Shown: positions 26,049 through 35,871 of the stretch, piece after piece
How positions within the stretch are numbered: the first letter of the stretch is position 1
Layout: every line of letters begins with the position of its first letter
Source of the DNA: Cellulophaga sp. HaHa_2_95
GTDB lineage: Bacteria > Bacteroidota > Bacteroidia > Flavobacteriales > Flavobacteriaceae
DNA length: 64,000 nt
Assembly (NCBI RefSeq): GCF_019278565.1
Contig: NZ_CP058988.1
Location: 4,154,001 to 4,218,000, forward strand
Direction of reading: 5' to 3'
The notes under the pieces: model-generated
Told to the model about the DNA's origin: nothing
The model's input: only the letters and a program-made list of their open reading frames with translations
Databases searched by the model: none
Translations under genes and position numbers: made by a program

Positions 26049-27677
26049 ATGGGTAAAGGATTTTTCAAAGTTCCGACAGCTATCAACGAACCTATAAAAG
26101 GATACGTACCAGGATCTCCTGAGCGCGAAGAAGTTTTAAAACAATACAAATCATATTTCAACGGCAGTGTTGATGTTCCTTTATATATTGGAAGTGAAGA
26201 AATAAAAACAGGAAACACAAGAACAATGTCTCCTCCTCACGACCATAATCATATTGTAGGAACATACCATGTTGCAGAAAAAAAACATGTTACCCAAGCT
26301 ATAGATAATGCTTTAGCCTCTAGAAGCGCTTGGGCTAATCTTCCTTGGGAACAAAGAGCTGCTATATTTTTAAAGGCTGCAGAATTGCTTGCAGGACCTT
26401 ATAGAGCAAAAATTAATGCCGCTACAATGATAGCGCAATCTAAGACTATACATCAAGCAGAGATTGATGCTGCTTGTGAGTTTATTGATTTTCTACGTTT
26501 TAACGTACAGTACATGACGGAAATTTACCAAGAGCAGCCAGCATCTGCGCCTGGTATTTGGAACCGTGTTGAATTTAGACCTTTAGAAGGTTTCATTTAT
26601 GCGATTACACCATTTAATTTCACAGCTATTGCAGGTAATTTACCAGCAAGTGCAGCAATGATGGGTAATGTTGTTGTTTGGAAACCAAGTGACAGCCAAA
26701 TATTCTCAGCTAAAGTTATTGTTGATGTTTTCAAAGAGGCAGGTTTACCTGATGGTGTAATCAATGTTGTTTACGGAGATCCAGTGATGATCACCGAAAC
26801 TGTTTTAGATAGTCCTGATTTTGCAGGGATTCACTTCACAGGATCTACACATGTGTTCAAAGAATTATGGAAACAAATTGGAAACAACATCCATACTTAC
26901 AAAACATATCCAAAAATTGTTGGAGAAACAGGAGGTAAAGATTTTATTGTAGCGCACAAAACTGCAAACCCTAGTCAAGTTTCTACTGCAATTGTAAGAG
27001 GCTCTTTTGAATTCCAAGGTCAGAAATGTAGCGCAGCTTCTAGAGTATACCTTCCTAAATCTATCGCTAACGAAGTACTAGAAAACGTTAAGGCTGATTT
27101 AAAATCGATTAACAAACCTGGTTCTCCGGAGGACATGTCTAATTTTGTGACCGCTGTTATTCACGAAGGATCATTTGATAAATTGGCAAAGTATATTGAC
27201 CAAGCTAAGAAAGATGACAACGCAGAAGTTATTGCTGGTGGTAATTACGACAAATCTAAAGGGTACTTCATTGAGCCTACTGTTATCGTAACTACAGATC
27301 CTAAATACACTACTATGGAAACGGAATTATTCGGACCTGTAGTAACCATATATGTATATGAAGATGAAAACTGGGCTGAAACATTAAAATTAGTAGACAG
27401 CACCTCTGAATATGCACTTACTGGAGCTGTATTAGCTACAGATCGTTATGTTATAGAAGAAGCAACCAAAGCATTACAAAATTGCGCAGGTAACTTTTAT
27501 ATTAATGACAAGCCAACTGGTGCTGTTGTAGGACAACAACCATTTGGTGGTGCAAGAGCTTCTGGTACCAATGATAAAGCGGGATCTGCTCAAAATTTAT
27601 TACGTTGGGTATCTCCTAGACTAATTAAAGAAACATTTGTCACTCCTGTAGATTACAGATATCCGTTTTTAGGATAA
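26049..27677 (+). CDS. pruA: L-glutamate gamma-semialdehyde (1-pyrroline-5-carboxylate) dehydrogenase
   Basis: 542 residues, matching the single-domain PruA of Bacteroidota. It oxidises glutamate semialdehyde to glutamate with NAD+, the second step of proline breakdown. Visible are ITPFNFTAIAGNLP, the nucleotide-binding FTGSTHVFKELWK, the general base in VGETGGKDF, and the catalytic Cys in FQGQKCSAASRVY. The C-terminal KPTGAVVGQQPFGGARASGTNDK is characteristic. No proline dehydrogenase is adjacent. A terminator follows. Confidence 0.96.
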   Translation: MGKGFFKVPTAINEPIKGYVPGSPEREEVLKQYKSYFNGSVDVPLYIGSEEIKTGNTRTMSPPHDHNHIVGTYHVAEKKHVTQAIDNALASRSAWANLPWEQRAAIFLKAAELLAGPYRAKINAATMIAQSKTIHQAEIDAACEFIDFLRFNVQYMTEIYQEQPASAPGIWNRVEFRPLEGFIYAITPFNFTAIAGNLPASAAMMGNVVVWKPSDSQIFSAKVIVDVFKEAGLPDGVINVVYGDPVMITETVLDSPDFAGIHFTGSTHVFKELWKQIGNNIHTYKTYPKIVGETGGKDFIVAHKTANPSQVSTAIVRGSFEFQGQKCSAASRVYLPKSIANEVLENVKADLKSINKPGSPEDMSNFVTAVIHEGSFDKLAKYIDQAKKDDNAEVIAGGNYDKSKGYFIEPTVIVTTDPKYTTMETELFGPVVTIYVYEDENWAETLKLVDSTSEYALTGAVLATDRYVIEEATKALQNCAGNFYINDKPTGAVVGQQPFGGARASGTNDKAGSAQNLLRWVSPRLIKETFVTPVDYRYPFLG

Positions 27678-27696
27678 TAATATAGTACACAGTATT

Positions 27697-27731
27697 AAAT
27701 CCCGAAGAAAGCATACTTCGGGATTTTTTTT
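27697..27731 (+). terminator. Terminator after pruA
   Basis: AAATCCCGAAG (27697-27707), loop AAAGCATA, CTTCGGGATTT (27716-27726), continued by T residues. Confidence 0.88.
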
Positions 27732-27854
27732 ACACCAAACTTAACAGAACAAACAAACGCTGGGAGCGTCCAATAAGATTTTCAAAATAGTGGCTGTAAA
27801 AAACCTTATTTTTACAAATAATAAACTCGAAACCAACCCTTTAAACAAAAATAT

Positions 27855-28412
27855 ATGACACTTAAATTAGCAACACTACTCGGAGTATTCTTTATGGTAA
27901 CATTTTCTCACGCGCAGAAAGCATCCAAAACACAGAACCTTGAAAGTCCAATAGAAAATTTAACACAAACGACCATCCATGATGTGTTAATTGGAAATCA
28001 AAAACAAGTGATTCAATTGGCAGAAGCATTTTCAGAAGCACAATATGCTTGGAGACCTATGGATGGAGTGAATTCTGTTAGCGAAGCACTTTTACACGTC
28101 GCTGGCGGAAATTACTTTTTAGCATCAAAAATGGGCTTTGCTCCACCAGAAGATGTAGATGTAATGGGCTTAACTAAAATTTCAGGAAAAGAAAATATCA
28201 TAGCTGCACTAAAAAAATCTAATGAATTTGTTCTTGCCTCTATTTTGATGGTTAAAAATGACAATCTAACGGATGAAGTAGATTTTGGATTTGCAAAAAT
28301 GAGCACCTTAGCAGGCCTTCTAGCTATAATGGAACACAATGGGGAACATAAGGGACAGTTGATTGCTTACGCTAGATCTAACAATGTTACACCACCTTGG
28401 AGCTTAAATTAA
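27855..28412 (+). CDS. Secreted DinB-like protein
   Basis: 185 residues with signal peptide MTLKLATLLGVFFMVTFSHAQ. The rest is a DinB/DUF664-like four-helix bundle: QVIQLAEAFSEAQYAWRP, then SEALLHVAGGNYF, then EHNGEHKGQLIAYARSNN. The histidines in LLHV and in EHNGEH are the likely metal ligands. Family members bind a divalent metal; some are thiol transferases, and the substrate here is unknown. A periplasmic location is inferred from the leader. It is flanked by terminators and is probably monocistronic. Confidence 0.82.
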   Translation: MTLKLATLLGVFFMVTFSHAQKASKTQNLESPIENLTQTTIHDVLIGNQKQVIQLAEAFSEAQYAWRPMDGVNSVSEALLHVAGGNYFLASKMGFAPPEDVDVMGLTKISGKENIIAALKKSNEFVLASILMVKNDNLTDEVDFGFAKMSTLAGLLAIMEHNGEHKGQLIAYARSNNVTPPWSLN

Positions 28413-28434
28413 AACACTATACATCCAAAATATC

Positions 28435-28468
28435 TAGCCGCTAACACCAAATGTTAGCGGCTATTTTT
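28435..28468 (+). terminator. Terminator after the DinB-like gene
   Basis: TAGCCGCTAACA (28435-28446), loop CCAAA, TGTTAGCGGCTA (28452-28463), then TTTTT. Confidence 0.92.
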
Positions 28469-28585
28469 ATATAAATGCATAGACTCAATTTGACAATGAA
28501 CTATTAAAAAAGTGGTAAAAACCTGAAAATCAGCTAAAATAATTGACATTCCATATACTAACTATGTAAATTTAACGTTAATTAA

Positions 28586-28616
28586 TTGTAAACAAACAGT
28601 GTAAATAGTACCTTTA
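28586..28616 (+). promoter_or_regulatory. Promoter of the 41-codon unit
   Basis: TTG at 28586-28588, a 20-bp spacer, and TACCTTTA at 28609-28616, one base from TAnnTTTG. The expected transcript starts near 28620. Confidence 0.6.
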
Positions 28617-28637
28617 CACTTCTTAAAACGGCGGATT

Positions 28638-28763
28638 ATGAAAGATAGAAGTTCAAAAACTAAAAAAAAATCACAAACATTTACGTTTGAAAGTATTGCA
28701 GAATACGTAAAAAATTATGCTAAAACTTGCAGACAGTCATATTTGAGTCTACTTAGTATTTAA
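28638..28763 (+). CDS. Possible 41-aa basic small protein (or small RNA)
   Basis: A 41-codon frame starts MKDRSSKTKKKSQTFTFESI and ends SYLSLLSI. It is rich in Lys, Arg and Ser at the front and has no membrane helix. It lies in a 413-bp gap between the DinB-like gene and rsmG. A near-consensus promoter ends 22 nt before the ATG and a strong terminator begins 23 nt after the stop. That framing supports a real transcription unit of about 210 nt; whether it acts as a peptide or as an RNA cannot be decided here. Confidence 0.45.
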   Translation: MKDRSSKTKKKSQTFTFESIAEYVKNYAKTCRQSYLSLLSI

Positions 28764-28785
28764 TATTACTACACCAATGCTAAAT

Positions 28786-28827
28786 AAAAAAGCTCGATTT
28801 ATATCTTTATAAATCGAGCTTTTTTTT
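28786..28827. terminator. Bidirectional terminator between the 41-codon unit and rsmG
   Basis: A 13-bp stem (AGCTCGATTTATA, 28791-28803) with loop TCTT pairs with 28808-28820, with an A-run before and seven Ts after. It abuts the rsmG stop codon. Confidence 0.93.
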
Positions 28828-29461
28828 ATCCTCTATATTTTAAAGGAAGATAGACCACCTTTTTAGTTTCAAAGAATTCATAATCATAGAAATCAGACAA
28901 ATCAAAGAGCTCTACAGTTTTATATCCTTGCAACTCTTCGGAAAGATCTCCTCCTTTTAAATATAAAATTCCGTTTTTACGTTCATGCAAAGAGTCCTTC
29001 TTTATTTTCCCTTTTGTCCAGTGAACGAATGTAGGCATAGCAGCTACTGCCCTACTCACTATAAAGTCAAACTTTCCTTTAACGTTCTCTACACGATCAT
29101 TTATAGTAGTCACATTCTTAATACCTAATCCGGCAACAACCTCATCAACTACTTTAATTTTTTTTCCTATAGCATCTACAAGCGTAAAGTGGGTTTCTGG
29201 AAATAAAATTGCCAAAGGTACTCCAGGGAAACCGCCACCAGTACCCACGTCAATTACTGATGATCCCGGTAGAAACTGATGTACTTTAGCAATACCCAAA
29301 GAATGTAAAACGTGTCTTAAATACAATTCATCAATATCTTTCCTAGAAACCACATTAATCTTCATATTCCAATCCTTATACAGGTCTGCTAGCAAAACAA
29401 ACTGTCTTTTCTGATCCTCAGTTAAATCTGGAAAGTGATTAACTAATATATTAACATCCAT
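28826..29461 (-). CDS. rsmG: 16S rRNA (guanine527-N7)-methyltransferase
   Basis: 211 residues, normal for RsmG/GidB. It methylates G527 of 16S rRNA using SAM. Family motifs are WNMKINVVSRKD, LRHVLHSLGI, the SAM-binding VIDVGTGGGFPGVPLAI, and FDFIVSRAVAAM. The gene is divergent from the desaturase and ends at a bidirectional terminator. It is not linked to mnmG here. Confidence 0.96.
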   Translation of the reverse strand: MDVNILVNHFPDLTEDQKRQFVLLADLYKDWNMKINVVSRKDIDELYLRHVLHSLGIAKVHQFLPGSSVIDVGTGGGFPGVPLAILFPETHFTLVDAIGKKIKVVDEVVAGLGIKNVTTINDRVENVKGKFDFIVSRAVAAMPTFVHWTKGKIKKDSLHERKNGILYLKGGDLSEELQGYKTVELFDLSDFYDYEFFETKKVVYLPLKYRG

Positions 29462-29528
29462 AAAAAAGTAATTTTAATGCAAAAATAACACTTTAAAAAT
29501 CATAATTATTTCATTTTTAAGAAGGTAT

Positions 29529-29562
29529 TTTGAATTACCAAAAATGAATTAACTTATCTTTG
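29529..29562 (+). promoter_or_regulatory. Promoter of the fatty acid desaturase gene
   Basis: TTTG at 29529-29532, a 22-bp spacer, and an exact TATCTTTG at 29555-29562, 15 nt before the ATG at 29578. Confidence 0.6.
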
Positions 29563-29577
29563 TTAAAAACAATATCA

Positions 29578-30677
29578 TGACTAAAGAAACCGTTCGATTT
29601 TCCAGAAAGGATTCTACCCAATTCTTTAAAACATTAAACAAGAGGGTAAACGATTACTTCAAAGAGAATAAAATAAAAAAAACAGGAGATTGGCGATTAC
29701 ATTTAAAAACAGCTGTAATGTTCGCTTTATTTTTAGCACCCTATTTTCTAATACTTACCTTAAACCTTCCTAACTGGGCCAACTTATTATTAACTATTCT
29801 AATCGGAATAGGTATGGCAGGTGTTGGTATGAATGTAATGCATGATGGAAATCATGGTTCTTACTCTAACAAAAAGTGGGTAAATAAATTAATGGGAGGT
29901 AGCATTTATATTCTTGCAGGTAACGTATTTAATTGGCAAGTACAACACAATGTATTACACCATACGTACACCAATATTCATGAACATGATGAAGATTTGG
30001 AAGCCGGAAGAATTCTTAGATTCTCTAAGCATGCGGAATGGAGAAAACACCATAAATTTCAGCATTTCTATTCAGTATTTCTATACGGATTACTGACGTT
30101 TAACTGGGCCATTACTACCGATTTTCAACAAATGTACCGCTACACGAAACGTAAGTTATCTTATGGCGAACTACCAAACCCTTTTGTAAACTGGAGCAAA
30201 CTGGTTATCACAAAAATTATATACTTAACTATTTGGATTGTTCTTCCGATGCTTATTTTGAGTATTGCTTGGTGGAAAATTCTAATAGGCTTTTTTATCA
30301 TGCACTATGTGGCTGGCGTAATCTTAAGTGTAACCTTTCAATTAGCGCATGTTGTTGAAGATGCAGACACGCCATTACCAGATGAAAATGGCAATATGAA
30401 GAACACATGGGCGATTCACCAACTATTTACTACGGTTAATTTTGGAACTAAAAACAGAATAGTAAACTGGTTCACAGGAGGTCTAAACCACCAAGTTGAA
30501 CATCATATTTTCCCTAATATTAGTCATGTTCATTACACAAAAATTGCTAAAATTGTTAAAGAGACTGCAAATGAGTTTAATTTGCCTTACAACGAATACA
30601 AGACGACGAGAAAAGCTATAATTTCGCACTTTAGTCATTTAAAAGAACTAGGCAAAAAGCCTTCGATACAGTATTAG
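29578..30677 (+). CDS. Membrane fatty acid (acyl-CoA/acyl-lipid) desaturase
   Basis: The protein has 366 residues; its stop ends at 30677 and the ATG lies at about 29577-29578. The three histidine boxes of di-iron membrane desaturases are visible: HDGNHGS, HNVLHHTYTN and NHQVEHHIFP. The Gln in the third box is typical of front-end desaturases, but there is no N-terminal cytochrome b5 domain. Four or more membrane helices surround the boxes. It would introduce a cis double bond and so adjust membrane fluidity, useful in cold water. Position of desaturation is not predictable from the sequence alone. The aminotransferase gene begins 13 bp downstream. Confidence 0.9.
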
Positions 30678-30690
30678 AAAATTATATAAA

Positions 30691-31881
30691 ATGAGTAACC
30701 ATTTATCTGAAAGAGTTAACAACTTAGCAATATCAGCCACTTTAGAAATGGCTGCAAAAGCAAGAGAACTTAAAGCCGCGGGAAAAGACATAATTGGTCT
30801 TAGTTTGGGAGAACCAGATTTTAACACCCCTGATTACATTAAGGATGCAGCTATACAAGCTGTAAACGACAATTACAATTCTTACTCTCCAGTAGATGGG
30901 TATGTAGATTTGAAAGAGGCTGTTATTACGAAGTTTAAGAGAGATAACAACCTTACCTATACACTACCACAAATAGTAGTTTCTACAGGTGCTAAGCAAT
31001 CTTTATATAACGTTGCCCAAGCTTGTTTAAACAAAGGAGATGAAGTGATATTACCTTGCCCTTACTGGGTGAGTTATAGCGACATCGTAAAGTTAGCAGA
31101 CGGTGTACCAGTAGAAGTTCCTACGTCTATAGACACAGACTTTAAAATGACGCCTGAGCAATTGGAAGCGGCGATTACACCAAAAACAAAAATGTTATGG
31201 TATAGCTCTCCTTGTAACCCAACAGGTTCTATATATAGTAAAGAAGAATTAAGAGCCTTGGCAGATGTGTTACAAAAACACCCACAAATTGTCGTGGTAA
31301 GTGATGAAATTTACGAACACATCAACTACGGAGTTACTGCTCACGCTTCAATGGCTGAGTTTCCTGATATGTTTGACCGTACCGTGACTGTTAATGGTGT
31401 AGCTAAAGCTTTTGCCATGACAGGATGGAGAATTGGTTATATTGGTGCTCCTGCATATATCGCAAGAGCTTGCAACAAACTTCAAGGACAAGTTACTAGC
31501 GGCGCTAACTGCATTGCACAAAGAGCAGTTATTACCGCATTACTAGAGCCTGTAAGCCGTATTCAATATATGGTAGACAAGTTTAAAGAGCGTAGAAAAT
31601 TAATCTTAAGCTTATTACAAGACATTCCTGGATTTAAATGCAACGAACCAGAAGGGGCATTTTATGTTTTCCCTGATGTAACTGCATATTTCGGAAAAAC
31701 CTTGAACGGGGTAAAAATCAATAATTCATCTGATTTCTCTATGTACTTATTAGAAGCTGCAAATGTTGCTACAGTAGCAGGTGATGCCTTCGGAAACAAT
31801 AATTGCATTCGTATCTCTTACGCAGCAAGTGAAGCACAAATTACAGAAGCACTAGCTAGAATTAAAAAAGCCGTGTCTTAA
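30691..31881 (+). CDS. PLP-dependent aminotransferase, aspartate aminotransferase type
   Basis: 396 residues, fold type I class I/II aminotransferase (subgroup I-gamma-like). Visible are GLSLGEPDFNTP, YSSPCNPTGSIYS, the PLP-contacting SDEIYEHINY, the Schiff-base Lys in VAKAFAMTGWRIGY, and the carboxylate-binding Arg in NCIRISYA. Aspartate:2-oxoglutarate transamination is the most likely reaction, with prephenate as a possible second substrate in this subgroup. A strong terminator follows. Confidence 0.93.
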   Translation: MSNHLSERVNNLAISATLEMAAKARELKAAGKDIIGLSLGEPDFNTPDYIKDAAIQAVNDNYNSYSPVDGYVDLKEAVITKFKRDNNLTYTLPQIVVSTGAKQSLYNVAQACLNKGDEVILPCPYWVSYSDIVKLADGVPVEVPTSIDTDFKMTPEQLEAAITPKTKMLWYSSPCNPTGSIYSKEELRALADVLQKHPQIVVVSDEIYEHINYGVTAHASMAEFPDMFDRTVTVNGVAKAFAMTGWRIGYIGAPAYIARACNKLQGQVTSGANCIAQRAVITALLEPVSRIQYMVDKFKERRKLILSLLQDIPGFKCNEPEGAFYVFPDVTAYFGKTLNGVKINNSSDFSMYLLEAANVATVAGDAFGNNNCIRISYAASEAQITEALARIKKAVS

Positions 31882-31902
31882 TAAAACCCTTTATTTATTG
31901 TT

Positions 31903-31936
31903 AAAGCGCCTCAATTTTCATTGAGGCGCTTTTTTT
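31903..31936 (+). terminator. Terminator after the aminotransferase gene
   Basis: AAAGCGCCTCAA (31903-31914), loop TTTTCA, TTGAGGCGCTTT (31921-31932), then more T. Confidence 0.92.
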
Positions 31937-32033
31937 ATGACCATATGCACCAAATGAATAGAGATTGCATCAAGCACGATCATTACAGCTTCGATCGCAA
32001 GTTAAATATTGAAGTGTCCATACTAATAGTGCA

Positions 32034-33524
32034 TTATATTTTTTTCCAGAAATATGGCGTAAAGAGAATTAAAACAGTGAAGAGTTCTAGACGCCCTAAT
32101 AGCATTAAAAATCCACACCACCATTTTCCTAAGTTAGGCAACTCATTAAAGTTACTTAACGGATTTAAGCTCCCTAAGCCAGGACCTACATTCCCCAAAG
32201 ATGACGCAGCACCACCAATGGCAGATTCAAAATCTAAGCCTAGTGCTCCCAATACTAAAGAACCAATGATAAACATTAGCATATACAATACAAAGAATGC
32301 AATGATATTATATACAATATGCTCCCGCACCGTTTTATTATTATAACGCACAGGAATCACAGCATTGCTATGCAGCGTACGTTTAAATTCTAAAAGTCCG
32401 TTTTTAATAATTAACAAATGGCGCATCACTTTTATACCCCCAGAAGTAGAACCTGCACATCCACCAAGAAAGAATAACCCAAAATAAAAGATAGTTAAGA
32501 AGTGCGTCCAATTTGTAAAATCTGCTGTAACAAAACCAGTAGTAGTAATTACCGATAATACCTGAAACAAAGAATGCCTAAACGCACTTTCTGCCTCTCC
32601 CCAAATCATTGGATGATATTCTGATAGAGAAACATTCGCTTTAAAATATACCACTAAAGCAGAGATAATGGTAAAACCTACTACGAATATGGTATAAAAT
32701 TTAAATTCTTCATCAAACAAAATCTTCTGTACTTTTCCTTTAAAAGCATAGTAACTTAGTACAAAATTACTCCCCGCAAGGAACATAAATAAGATAATGA
32801 TATACTGAATCAAAGGCTGATCATTCCAATACGCTGTACTCAAGTTCTTTGTAGAAAAACCACCTGTAGATAAGGTTGCTAAAGAATGATTAATTGCATC
32901 AAAAAATGACATCCCGGCCAGCTTCAATAAGATTGTTTCTGCCACGGTGTACCCAAAATAGATTAACCACAACCTTTTTGCTGTATCCGTAATACGCGGA
33001 TGCAATTTATCACTACTTGGCCCTGGAGCTTCTGCTGCAAATAATTGCATTCCTCCAATACCCAAAAGGGGTAAAATAGCAATAGCTAAAACAATAATCC
33101 CCATTCCACCAATCCAATGGGTAAGACTCCTCCAAAAAAGAATACCTTCTGGCAAAGCTTCTATATCATCAAGTATGGAAGCGCCGGTAGTCGTATACCC
33201 AGAGATAGTTTCAAAAAAAGCATTGGTAAAGTCAGGAATAGCACCAGAAAACAAATACGGTAATACTCCTGAAAGCGACATGACTAACCAACCCCCCGTG
33301 ACAATTATATACCCCTCTTTTTTCTTTACTTCTTTCTTATGACCCCGGGTTAGAAACATAGACAAGGTCCCAATGATCATAGTAACAATTGCTGCTAGAG
33401 TGATATCTAAGGTAGCCCCATCATCATAAATACCGCTAAAAACTGCAGCAATAATCATAAAACCTCCATTACAAAGTAACAGAAGTCCCATTAGATGAAA
33501 AATAATCCTGTAGTTAAGTCCCAT
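32034..33524 (-). CDS. trkH: Potassium uptake protein, TrkH family
   Basis: 496 residues, the ion-conducting membrane subunit of a Trk/Ktr system. The four pore-loop filters are visible: TTTGAS, STGGFST, TTTGFVTADF and GCAGSTSGG. Its ATG overlaps the trkA stop codon as TAATG, so translation is probably coupled. TrkA would gate it through nucleotide binding. A 106-residue shadow frame on the plus strand over its 3' end is not a gene. Confidence 0.95.
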   Translation of the reverse strand: MGLNYRIIFHLMGLLLLCNGGFMIIAAVFSGIYDDGATLDITLAAIVTMIIGTLSMFLTRGHKKEVKKKEGYIIVTGGWLVMSLSGVLPYLFSGAIPDFTNAFFETISGYTTTGASILDDIEALPEGILFWRSLTHWIGGMGIIVLAIAILPLLGIGGMQLFAAEAPGPSSDKLHPRITDTAKRLWLIYFGYTVAETILLKLAGMSFFDAINHSLATLSTGGFSTKNLSTAYWNDQPLIQYIIILFMFLAGSNFVLSYYAFKGKVQKILFDEEFKFYTIFVVGFTIISALVVYFKANVSLSEYHPMIWGEAESAFRHSLFQVLSVITTTGFVTADFTNWTHFLTIFYFGLFFLGGCAGSTSGGIKVMRHLLIIKNGLLEFKRTLHSNAVIPVRYNNKTVREHIVYNIIAFFVLYMLMFIIGSLVLGALGLDFESAIGGAASSLGNVGPGLGSLNPLSNFNELPNLGKWWCGFLMLLGRLELFTVLILFTPYFWKKI

Positions 33525-34873
33525 TAAAGAAACATTTTTTCAATTTTAGGAATCGAACTTGGCAAACAACATACCACTACCCTATCTCCTTGTTGAATTT
33601 TAAAATCTCCTAAAGCAATAATTCCTTCTCCATTTTTTATTACACCACCAATAGTAGCTTCTCTAGGAAAGTCTAACTCCTTGATAATTCTACCATTTAC
33701 AAGAGATTCTGGTTTTACTATAAATTCTAAAATTTCTGCGTTTAGATTGTTCAAACGCGTAAGCGCTACCACTTCTCCTTTTCTAATATGCCTAAATATA
33801 TTATTAGCAGCAAGTAGCTTTTTGTTGATCAACGTATCAATACCAATAGAATGCGACAATTGAAAATAATCCATATTTTCAACTAAAGCGATTGTCTTTT
33901 TAATATTTTTTGATTTTGCCACCAAACAAGACATAATGTTGGTTTCAGAATTACCTGTTACGGCAATAAAGGCATCCATAGACTCCAAACTTTCTTCTTC
34001 TAACAGTTCCACATTACGTCCGTCACCATTAATTATCAAGGCATCTGGCAATTCATCTGCAAGGTCAAAAGCTTTATCTTTATTTTTCTCAATAAGCTTA
34101 ACATTAAACTTTTTACCACAAAGATCCCTTGCTGTTTTATACCCCACTTTACTACCACCAAGAATCATTACATTCTTTATGTCACGCTTCACCATTCCCG
34201 TAAGCTTATAGAGCTCATCTACACCATCTTTACAAGTGATAAAATACACTTGATCTCCATCTTTAAACACCGTATCACCACGAGGTATTAAGGTGTACTG
34301 AGTACCCGTACGCTGTAAGGCAATAGGCATAAAATGAAGTTCTGGAAATATTTGAGCAGCCTCTTTTACAGACTTCCCTACAAATGGAGCTGTTTTTGGT
34401 AATGAAACACCCACCATAATTAAAGCGCCATTCTCAAACTCATAGGTGTCGTTGAATGCAGACTTATTTAATAACAACTGAATCTCTTGTGCTGCAAGCT
34501 CTTCAGGAGAGATTAACTCGTCTATTCCTAACTTCTTAAAATCGACAACATCTCTAAATTTTTTAAATTCTGTATTAGATATTCTAGCAATGGTTCTTTT
34601 GCACCCCATTTGCTTGGCCATTAAACACAAGGTAATATTTGTGGTTTCCGAGGAAGTAACACCAATCACCAAATCTGATCTTCCTACTTGCGCATCTTGC
34701 AATACAGAAATAGAAGTAGCATCCCCTTTTAATACACGGATATCTAGATGCGTATCTGCATAAGACAAACTTTCTTTTACAGAATCTATTAGGGTAATAT
34801 CTTGAGATTCGTAGGATAATAATTTTGCTAAATGAAATCCTACTTCACCAGCCCCTGCAATAATAATTTTCAT
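33524..34873 (-). CDS. trkA: Trk system potassium transporter TrkA
   Basis: 449 residues: two RCK_N plus RCK_C units in tandem, as in enterobacterial TrkA. The first Rossmann motif is IIAGAGEVGFHLAKLL near the start and the second is VMILGGSKVGYKTARDL near residue 230. The protein binds NAD(H)/ATP in the cytoplasm and regulates TrkH, encoded directly downstream with a one-base overlap. A minus-strand TAATTTTG box (35008-35015) may be its promoter, which would leave a leader of about 130 nt. Confidence 0.96.
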   Translation of the reverse strand: MKIIIAGAGEVGFHLAKLLSYESQDITLIDSVKESLSYADTHLDIRVLKGDATSISVLQDAQVGRSDLVIGVTSSETTNITLCLMAKQMGCKRTIARISNTEFKKFRDVVDFKKLGIDELISPEELAAQEIQLLLNKSAFNDTYEFENGALIMVGVSLPKTAPFVGKSVKEAAQIFPELHFMPIALQRTGTQYTLIPRGDTVFKDGDQVYFITCKDGVDELYKLTGMVKRDIKNVMILGGSKVGYKTARDLCGKKFNVKLIEKNKDKAFDLADELPDALIINGDGRNVELLEEESLESMDAFIAVTGNSETNIMSCLVAKSKNIKKTIALVENMDYFQLSHSIGIDTLINKKLLAANNIFRHIRKGEVVALTRLNNLNAEILEFIVKPESLVNGRIIKELDFPREATIGGVIKNGEGIIALGDFKIQQGDRVVVCCLPSSIPKIEKMFL

Positions 34874-35007
34874 GAATTAAAAAAGTTATTTTCCATTAAT
34901 TTGGCCCAAGTCCTGGCTACGGTTGGATTTATCTGTCTTGGAATATACTACAAAAGCAATATTGCTCTTACAGCCCATGTTTTGAAAAGTTCGCAAAATT
35001 CGAAGTA

Positions 35008-35015
35008 CAAAATTA
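35008..35015 (-). promoter_or_regulatory. -7 box (TAATTTTG), possible trkAH promoter
   Basis: An exact TAnnTTTG match on the minus strand, 135 nt upstream of the trkA ATG. No -33 element is evident. Confidence 0.35.
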
Positions 35016-35115
35016 CATAATTTTATTTTGTTGGAATTAATAATATCTAAGTAAAAAACTGAATAACACCTAGTTTATTGTACAATTTAGCTATGATAAA
35101 GCAAATTCGAAATTG

Positions 35116-35123
35116 TATCTTTG
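35116..35123 (+). promoter_or_regulatory. -7 box (TATCTTTG) of ubiE/menG
   Basis: An exact TAnnTTTG match ending 16 nt before the ATG at 35140. It excludes the in-frame TTG at 35113. Confidence 0.55.
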
Positions 35124-35139
35124 CAAGAAAATTGCAGCC

Positions 35140-35868
35140 ATGAGTAAAAAAGTTACTCCTTATAAAGATTCTGATTTAGGCAAAAAAGAACAAGTCACCC
35201 AAATGTTCGATACAATCTCTACCAATTATGATGGTTTAAATAGAGTTATCTCTTTTGGAATAGATATAAAATGGCGAAAAAGGGTGGTTGCCATTCTTAA
35301 AAAAAAGAATCCTACTTCTATCTTAGATATCGCTACAGGTACGGGAGATTTAGCCATTAATCTTGTAGAGACAGGTGCTACCAAAATAGTAGGTCTAGAC
35401 ATTTCTCCAGGCATGTTAGCCGTGGGACAAAAGAAAGTCACACAAAAACATTTAGACAAAACCATCGAAATGATTGTTGGTGACAGTGAGAACTTACCTT
35501 TTGAAGAAAATACGTTTGACGCCATCACTGTTGCTTTTGGTGTACGAAATTTTGAAAATTTAGAGGTGGGCCTTGCAGAAATATACCGTGTACTAAAAAA
35601 GGGGGGCACTTTGGCCATCTTAGAAACATCTGTACCAACAAAAACTCCGTTCAAACAAGGCTATAATTTCTATACAAAACAAATCATGCCTAAGATTGGA
35701 AAACTATTCTCAAAAGACAATTCTGCCTACGAATATTTATCGGAATCTGCCGCAGTTTTCCCTTATGGTAAAAAGTTCAACAATATTTTGCAGAAAATTG
35801 GGTTTATAGATATAGAGGACAAACCCCAAACACTTGGGGTAGCATCTATATATGTAGCTACAAAGTAA
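35140..35868 (+). CDS. ubiE: Demethylmenaquinone (ubiquinone-type) C-methyltransferase
   Basis: 242 residues from the ATG at 35140. It performs the last step of menaquinone synthesis, C-methylation of demethylmenaquinone by SAM; Bacteroidota use menaquinone, so the MenG function is meant. Motifs are [58 protein letters not shown] and a C-terminal [11 protein letters not shown]. porT/sprT begins 3 nt after the stop. Confidence 0.95.
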   Translation: MSKKVTPYKDSDLGKKEQVTQMFDTISTNYDGLNRVISFGIDIKWRKRVVAILKKKNPTSILDIATGTGDLAINLVETGATKIVGLDISPGMLAVGQKKVTQKHLDKTIEMIVGDSENLPFEENTFDAITVAFGVRNFENLEVGLAEIYRVLKKGGTLAILETSVPTKTPFKQGYNFYTKQIMPKIGKLFSKDNSAYEYLSESAAVFPYGKKFNNILQKIGFIDIEDKPQTLGVASIYVATK

Positions 35869-35871
35869 GGT

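Noticed and set aside
31921..32346. Plus-strand frame of 141 codons over the 3' end of trkH
   Set aside because: It lies antisense to conserved TrkH pore sequence and contains the trailing terminator region; the translation has no recognisable features.
34886..34978. A 30-codon minus-strand frame between the possible trkA promoter and trkA
   Set aside because: No ribosome-binding signal, no recognisable peptide and no sign of attenuation; chance frames of this length are common.
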